Shown: positions 59,006-64,000 of the stretch, one piece after another
Position numbering within the stretch: the stretch's first letter is position 1
Layout: every line of letters starts with the position of its first letter
NCBI GenBank assembly: GCA_011009095.1
Contig: VTPC01091275.1
Location: 49,314 to 113,313, forward strand
Length of the DNA: 64,000 nt
Direction of reading: 5' to 3'
Origin: Ignelater luminosus
Lineage: Eukaryota; Arthropoda; Insecta; Coleoptera; Elateridae
Translations under genes and position numbers: made by a program
The notes under the pieces: generated by a model
What the model saw: the letters and a program-made list of their open reading frames with translations, nothing else
Database searches by the model: none
Told to the model about the DNA's origin: nothing

Positions 59006-60119
59006 GATCTAGTATAACACCTACAGCAAAGTACCTGTAAATAAGTCATTATAAAATAGGTAAGAACGAATTTATTTATATCACAATTTAGTCTCTACAA
59101 TTATTTTATTTTTACTTCCAGTCATCATATGTATTGATTAGTCTGGGTATTCGTCCCATGGACGAACCAGAGAGTCAAGAAAACACCATGAAATAGTATT
59201 AGTCAATTCTTAGTCAATAGAACTCATCTCTACTTCATCTTAGGTTAAAATACTTGTTGATATGATATAATACTGTATATTCTTGTTATAACTTTCAACT
59301 AATGCGAATTAAATGAATGTTAAAGTTATTTAAACAACAAAAGCCTTTTTTTTAATGTAACGCTAAACCGTCGCATTCAGAAAAAAAGAATTCCATTATT
59401 ACTTACTATCTAAAACTAGAAACACGTTTGCAAAATATAATATTTGAAAATATGGCACAATCTAGAGAGTGGTGCTAAAATTTAAAACCATTTTCCAAAA
59501 AACTAAATAACACATACACTGTCCTGACACTAGACCATGCAATTTAATTATAGAACTAAAGAATTGCAAGTGACTGATGAAAATTTTGGTTTTTTGGCGC
59601 AAAGGCAATTTTGCCGTTAAAGAAGTCTTAAGCGGCAAAAAGTAAAACGAGGCAACTAACCTACATGAGCCTTATAAAAATCTAGCCAGCAATTTGTTAA
59701 ATTCATTTAAGCATTTTGAGGATTAATGTTATAATACAGAAATTTCGTTTTCTGTGTACAACCCAGTCCACTCGCTTTGTATTTAAAAGGTCAAATCCCT
59801 CTCCGTCTGTGAGAATAAATTCAACTTGTAAAACAAGAAATCTGTTTTTTTTGTTTGCATTTAACAGTTCTAGTTGAAGTAATAAAAAGAAATCATAAAT
59901 CAATTCTCGCTGGTGAAACCATCTTGATTTGTAACAAAATTATCTTCTTTACCCTTATTTATAGTTCGAAATGTTGTATTTCTAAAAATCTTTATTAGAA
60001 AGAAAATAAAACCAAATTCTACTTTAGCCTGCAATAAAATATGTCATTTCGACTAATTTTAAATTTTATTGTCGCCCTGCAAACGCTGACGTAAAAATCT
60101 TAAGTGATTAGTACTTTTG
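59006..60119. other. Intergenic DNA without recognised genes
   Basis: AT-rich, with the 3' end of the His-rich gene at the left. No clear poly(A) signal near the stop, apart from an ATTAAA variant near 59308. Confidence 0.3.
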
Positions 60120-61190
60120 GATACATTACCAGACACAATTATTGGATACCTTTTTTTTTCTTAGTAACGTAAGTCTGCTTGACATTTGTAACCTTGTAAA
60201 CAGCAGAATTCTATGTGGAAAGTCAGCCGCCAGTTTTCTTTATTGTATATTTGTAGATATTTATTGTTAAATAAGAAATTCTAATTTCAATGTTACTCAC
60301 CACTTCGCCCAGCGATTAGTGGTTTGCCTTAGTTAAATTAATTAATGTTAAAAAATACTACCGTTTGCTTTTGTTTTCCGACAGTGTTGGTGTTACATAC
60401 AGTATTTGGCAACATCAAACTCTCGGATTCTTAAAGATTAAATTTGTAGGTGAATAACTTTTACCTGGAAAAAAACTTGGCAGATATTTCCTAAATTATT
60501 TCTAGAATTTTTGACAAGAAACCTTTTGTGTATTAGTTACATTAAAAATTAAACTTGAAGATTAGATATTATACTTGGTAACTTCGACAGGTTTCAGCCT
60601 TGTTGTAAATAAGTTCGTTTCAACATTAGATAGCATTATGTTGCTATAAACATTTTATGTGTTTACCTTCACTGCTATTTGCAATCTTTGTATACATCAA
60701 TGTCTTTTCAGATAATAGTGTACCAATATATTTTATTGTGATTTGTATACCTAAGTTGCTTTTTTTCTCTCGAACTACCGCACACTTAAAAATCTGTTTT
60801 AGAGAACATATTGCCTCTGGGATAAGCCGCCGTCAATCTTCAGCTGTCTGTTGGTAGTAATTATTATTTATGTAGGTATAACAGCTACGGCAAAAATATT
60901 CCAGGATTTTTGCAAAGCCTATCTTTCGATAGTAGTACTTCGAACTCTGTCTTTTACCGAAGCCTGAAAAGTAAATCAGTTGCAGGGTTCACTTCCCCTT
61001 ACCTAGGTCAGCGATCACAACTAGCGCCCTTTAAAATCCCGAAATCTTTCTTATCATCTCTCAAAAGGCTTAAGGCCCTTAAGACCCGCCCCGTCTCCGA
61101 CGTTAGAGCTGAGCAAAGTGGCATATCGATTATTGTATGTAGCGTAAATTATCGAAGGGTCACTAAATCCGTTTTTGCATGTAAAAAATT
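60120..61190 (+). repeat. Interspersed repeat of about 1 kb, copy B
   Basis: Reverse complement of copy A at 45883-46960, moderately diverged with small indels. Its left boundary is near the phrase attattggatacc, its right boundary near ggtcactaaatcc. The frame 60910-61314 crosses its edge and is not kept in copy A, so it is not a gene. The class of element is unknown. Confidence 0.7.
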
Positions 61191-61497
61191 CTTGAAAACT
61201 GATAAAAACAAAGAAACCTGCAGTTTATGTAATGCTGATTTTATAAAATTCGAAGCTGAATACGTTTCTCAAAAGATAAGAAACTATCTGGAAAGCTTTC
61301 ATATTGTGCTCTAAAATTTTGTGTTGATATTTCAGATGGTTTCTCAAGCCAAAATATTGAAAGTTCAGTTTTGAAGTTAATGCATAAATTCACTCCGTTA
61401 TCCATTTTCGCAAAAGATCAAGAAAACTTCCGTGTATTTCCATTAACGTTGTTGTTAGAAAAGTGACTGCTTAAAGCTACGGTAATTAGAGAACATA
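61191..61497. other. Short intergenic stretch
   Basis: AT-rich, nothing recognised between the repeat and mariner copy 4. Confidence 0.3.
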
Positions 61498-62680
61498 CGA
61501 GGGTGGTCTGAAAAGTTTTCGATCTAACAAAGATACAAGACATTTTTTCTGAAATTTTTTTTTATTTTTCAACATAGTCTTCTTGTAACTCTACACACTT
61601 CTCCCAGCGATGCTCCCATCTCTGTAACTCGTCCAAATAGTACTCGGCATTTTTCTCTGCAAAATAATTGTTCACGAAGGTGATTGCCTCTTCATTTGAC
61701 GAAAATCTTTGTCCTCCGAGCGCAATTTTTAGATGAGGGAACAAAAAGAAGTCGCTTGGGGTTAGATCTGGTGAGTAAGGCGGATGGTCAAGCAGTTCAA
61801 ACCGTAATTCGTGGATTTTCGCCATGGCAACCGCTGAGTTGTCTTGGTGAAACAGGATTTTCTTTTTCTGCAAATGTGGCCGTTTTTTCGCAAGTTCTGC
61901 ATTCAGCTTGTCAAGTAATGATGCATAGTATGCTCCTGTAATGGTTTTTCCTTTTTGAAGATAATCGATTAAAATAACTCCATGACTATCCCAAAAAACA
62001 GTCGCCATCACTTTCCCAGCCGAAAAAACAATTTTTGCTTTTTTTGGAGCCGGTTCCCCCTTTGCAGTCCACTGTTTGGACTGTATTTTTGTTTCGGGCG
62101 TATAATGGTGTATCCAAGTTTCATCTACAGTAATTAATCGGCTCCAAGACGCGGATTTATTTCGCCTAAACTGCGCCAAAAGAGCGTTGGAAATATTCAT
62201 TCGAACACGTTTTTGGTCTAACGTGAGCAAACGCGGCACCCAACGCGTGGACAGTTTTTTCATGCCTAAATGTTGATTTAATATTTGACAAACACGTTCT
62301 TTTGACATGTTCATAACCTCTGCTATCTCTCTCACTTTAATTCGGCGGTCGTCTAGCACCATTTGATGTACTTTGGCGATGTTTTCGTCGGTAGTTGCAG
62401 TTTTTGGACGTCCCGAACGTTCATCGTCTCCCAAGCTCTTACGGCCACGTTTAAATTCAGCAGCCCAAAATTTCACTGTGGTAAATGATGGTGCAGAGTC
62501 CCCATACACAAAATCCAACTCATCTTTTATTTGCGAAGGCGTATTGCCTTTCAAAAACAAATATTTAATGACAGCTCGATACTCGATTTTGTCCATTTTC
62601 ACAAAAAAACTCGCATTAACTCACTCAAACGACTGTTACATAAAAACTGCGCGTCCAAAATGGCTGAAACGTTGGTGAGT
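61498..62680 (-). mobile_element. Mariner copy 4 (family II), one end missing
   Basis: The end on the transposase 3' side is present (CGAGGGTGGTCTGAAAAG after TA at 61496). On the other side the match to copy 3 stops at about 62680, after ggtgagt, before the second terminal repeat. The missing portion is about 100 bases in copy 3. Without it the element cannot move. Confidence 0.87.
61562..62596 (-). CDS. Mariner transposase with a catalytic-site deletion (probably inactive)
   Basis: An unbroken frame of about 344 codons from MDKIEYRAVIKYLFLKGNTP, with a helix-turn-helix N-terminal half (REIAEVMNMSKERVCQIL), WVPRLLTLDQKR, VDETWIHHYTPE, then HQDN, YSPDLTPSDFF and the usual end (WEKCVELQEDYVEK). 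Compared with copy 3, 15 bases are missing right after HQDN, removing APSHT. The second and third aspartates are therefore 29 instead of 34 residues apart. The frame is open but the enzyme is very unlikely to work. It should be annotated as transposon-derived and not as a host gene. Confidence 0.85.
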   Translation of the reverse strand: MDKIEYRAVIKYLFLKGNTPSQIKDELDFVYGDSAPSFTTVKFWAAEFKRGRKSLGDDERSGRPKTATTDENIAKVHQMVLDDRRIKVREIAEVMNMSKERVCQILNQHLGMKKLSTRWVPRLLTLDQKRVRMNISNALLAQFRRNKSASWSRLITVDETWIHHYTPETKIQSKQWTAKGEPAPKKAKIVFSAGKVMATVFWDSHGVILIDYLQKGKTITGAYYASLLDKLNAELAKKRPHLQKKKILFHQDNSAVAMAKIHELRFELLDHPPYSPDLTPSDFFLFPHLKIALGGQRFSSNEEAITFVNNYFAEKNAEYYLDELQRWEHRWEKCVELQEDYVEK

Positions 62681-62935
62681 TTCTATAAAACATTTTCATG
62701 TTTTTTTTAATTTGATTTATCTGTTAGAATAATTAGATTTCCATTTACGCTTGGAAAATTCCTGTATTCGGGGATCCAATTTGTTGTTTTTGTAGCAAAA
62801 TTAAAGGAGTGACGTATTTGCGTTCAGAAAAAGGGAGAGAGCACAGCAATTTGTATCAACGTCAAAACGACATTTTGAAATATGTATTGACACCAGTTCT
62901 CGTTAATGAATGGAATTACTGGTAATTACGAGCCC
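62681..62935. other. Short intergenic stretch
   Basis: No feature recognised between mariner copy 4 and the Tc1-like element. Confidence 0.25.
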
Positions 62936-64000
62936 TAACAACTAAATATTGGGACAAGCAGTATTTTATTAAATTTCAACTCAGATTTTTTGGGTTATTT
63001 AAAAGTGCAAATTGTTTAGTGTTCTCACTGATGACAAATGTAATTATTCTACAAATTGCATGCATCGCAGATAAAATAATTTGTTTCAACTATAAAAAGT
63101 ACTGACAACTAATTGTTGGGACAACTAACAAAAAGTTTCTAAATTTTTTTAAACGAGGTTGGTTTTCAAAATAAAAGAACTGAGTTATCACTAACCTCTC
63201 TAGTAATTTGCTTTTATAACTTATTTGTCCAATTTATCCATACAAATGGCACGTGGTGCAGCAACAAACGAAAATTTACAGAGATAATTTATAAAACAAT
63301 ATCGTAATAGCAAAATAATTTGTGAAATCGCTGAATATCTAAATGTTTCCAAATCAATTGTGTTTAATATTATAAAACACTATCGGGAAACTGAAAATAT
63401 TGGCGTTAAAGGTAGACGTTCAGGTCACCCTAGGCTGGTTGCATCAAGACACCAGAGGCTTCTTGTTAAACTGTGTAAGAAGGGTTAACGGAATGCGTTA
63501 TGGGATATTATTGCACAGTGGAATAGAGAATCTGGATTAAGATTATCACGAGAATGTTTGAAGAAAATGGATTCGTAAATCCAGATTGAAATTTTATAAG
63601 ATTTGATGTAAGTTTTCTGTATGTTTTCAGAATAACCGTGCTTTTCTATTATCACATAGGCTAAAGAAAAGCCGCTTTAACCCAAAAACAAAAAGAAATA
63701 GACTTGATTGGACAAAATCTAAATTATCATGAACTGTAGAAGACTGACCAAAAATTATTTTTGTTGATGAGTCGAAATTTGACGTTGGTGTGAAGGATTT
63801 TCGAAAGCGAGTTATTTGGGCAAAGAATGAAACTTATTATAAAGATTGTATCAAACGCACCATGAAATTTCCAAAGGAGGTAATGACCTGGGGCTGTATG
63901 TGAGAAAGTTTGAGTTTACTGATGGAACTGTTATTGCTGAAAAATATCAAAGAATATTAACAAATAGTATTCTTCCAAGCATCGAGAGACAGCATCTTGA
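62936..64000 (+). mobile_element. Tc1-like element, left part, cut by the window edge
   Basis: Two direct repeats, AACTAAATATTGGGACAAG at 62940 and AACTAATTGTTGGGACAAC at 63107, are 167 bases apart. They lie upstream of a Tc1-like transposase relic, as in elements with double transposase-binding sites in each end. The outer boundary is inferred, and the right end is outside the window. Confidence 0.6.
63246..64000 (+). pseudogene. Tc1-like transposase, broken, continues past the window
   Basis: Starts MARGAATNENLQR followed at once by a stop. It continues with CEIAEYLNVSKSIVFNIIKHY, the paired-type DNA-binding part, and GRRSGHPRL. After shifts and more stops it reads VEDWPKIIFVDESKFDVG (shifted pieces) and IKRTMKFPKEVMTWGCM. 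VDESKF contains the first catalytic aspartate. At least three stop codons make it inactive. Confidence 0.8.

Noticed and set aside
60910..61314. Frame of 134 codons at the edge of repeat copy B
   Set aside because: It starts inside the repeat and ends outside it, and copy A does not keep the frame.

Overview
This AT-rich, intron-containing sequence is nuclear DNA of an insect, most likely a beetle. That call is an inference from three things: a large gustatory receptor (Gr) locus with many alternative first exons, several mariner and Tc1-like transposons, and small secreted histidine-rich proteins with tiny first coding exons.

Positions 1.4-48.6 kb look like one gene locus on the + strand. 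Twelve long exons each code for about 313-338 residues of a chemoreceptor: a conserved cysteine-bearing N-terminus and about six membrane segments. They lie one after another, and every one ends in a complete codon followed by a GT splice donor (GTAAG or GTGAG). None has its own receptor C-terminus that I can see. After the twelfth come three short phase-0 exons (44709-44777, 44960-45049, 48557-48625). They encode the last membrane segment and the Gr signature TYVLVALQF, followed by a stop. The simplest reading is 12 alternative first exons, probably each with its own promoter, spliced to one shared three-exon C-terminus to give 12 receptors of about 388-413 residues. Drosophila Gr39a and Gr23a are small precedents, and Tribolium has a larger one. 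One unit carries a frameshift, one appears to contain an extra intron, and remnants of at least one, probably two, further dead units lie between units 10 and 11.

The units fall into related groups. Units 3, 4, 5 and 8 form one group. Units 6, 7 and 9 form a second, with 6 and 7 a clear tandem duplication including upstream DNA. Units 10, 11, 12 and the relics form a third. Units 1 and 2 are divergent. All twelve share an invariant C-x2-C-x20-C-x-H pattern at the N-terminus.

Transposons and their remains fill the introns and the DNA downstream. There are two near-identical, full-length but broken mariners (7841-9131 and 54844-56135), two members of a second mariner family (28665-29493 and 61498-62680), older mariner-like relics (31746-32515 and 51358-51880), a Tc1-like element running off the right edge (from about 62936), an inverted pair of Tc1-like fragments (25236-25915), a non-LTR retrotransposon (37658-39685), a possible LTR (18144-18732) and an unclassified repeat of about 1 kb present twice in opposite orientation (45883-46960 and 60120-61190). 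The last Gr intron also holds a degenerate tandem repeat array split by one copy of that repeat.

Downstream of the Gr locus are two small three-exon genes for secreted histidine-rich proteins (49649-50017 and 57961-59005). They share intron positions and phases and are probably old paralogues. No RNA genes or CRISPR arrays were recognised.
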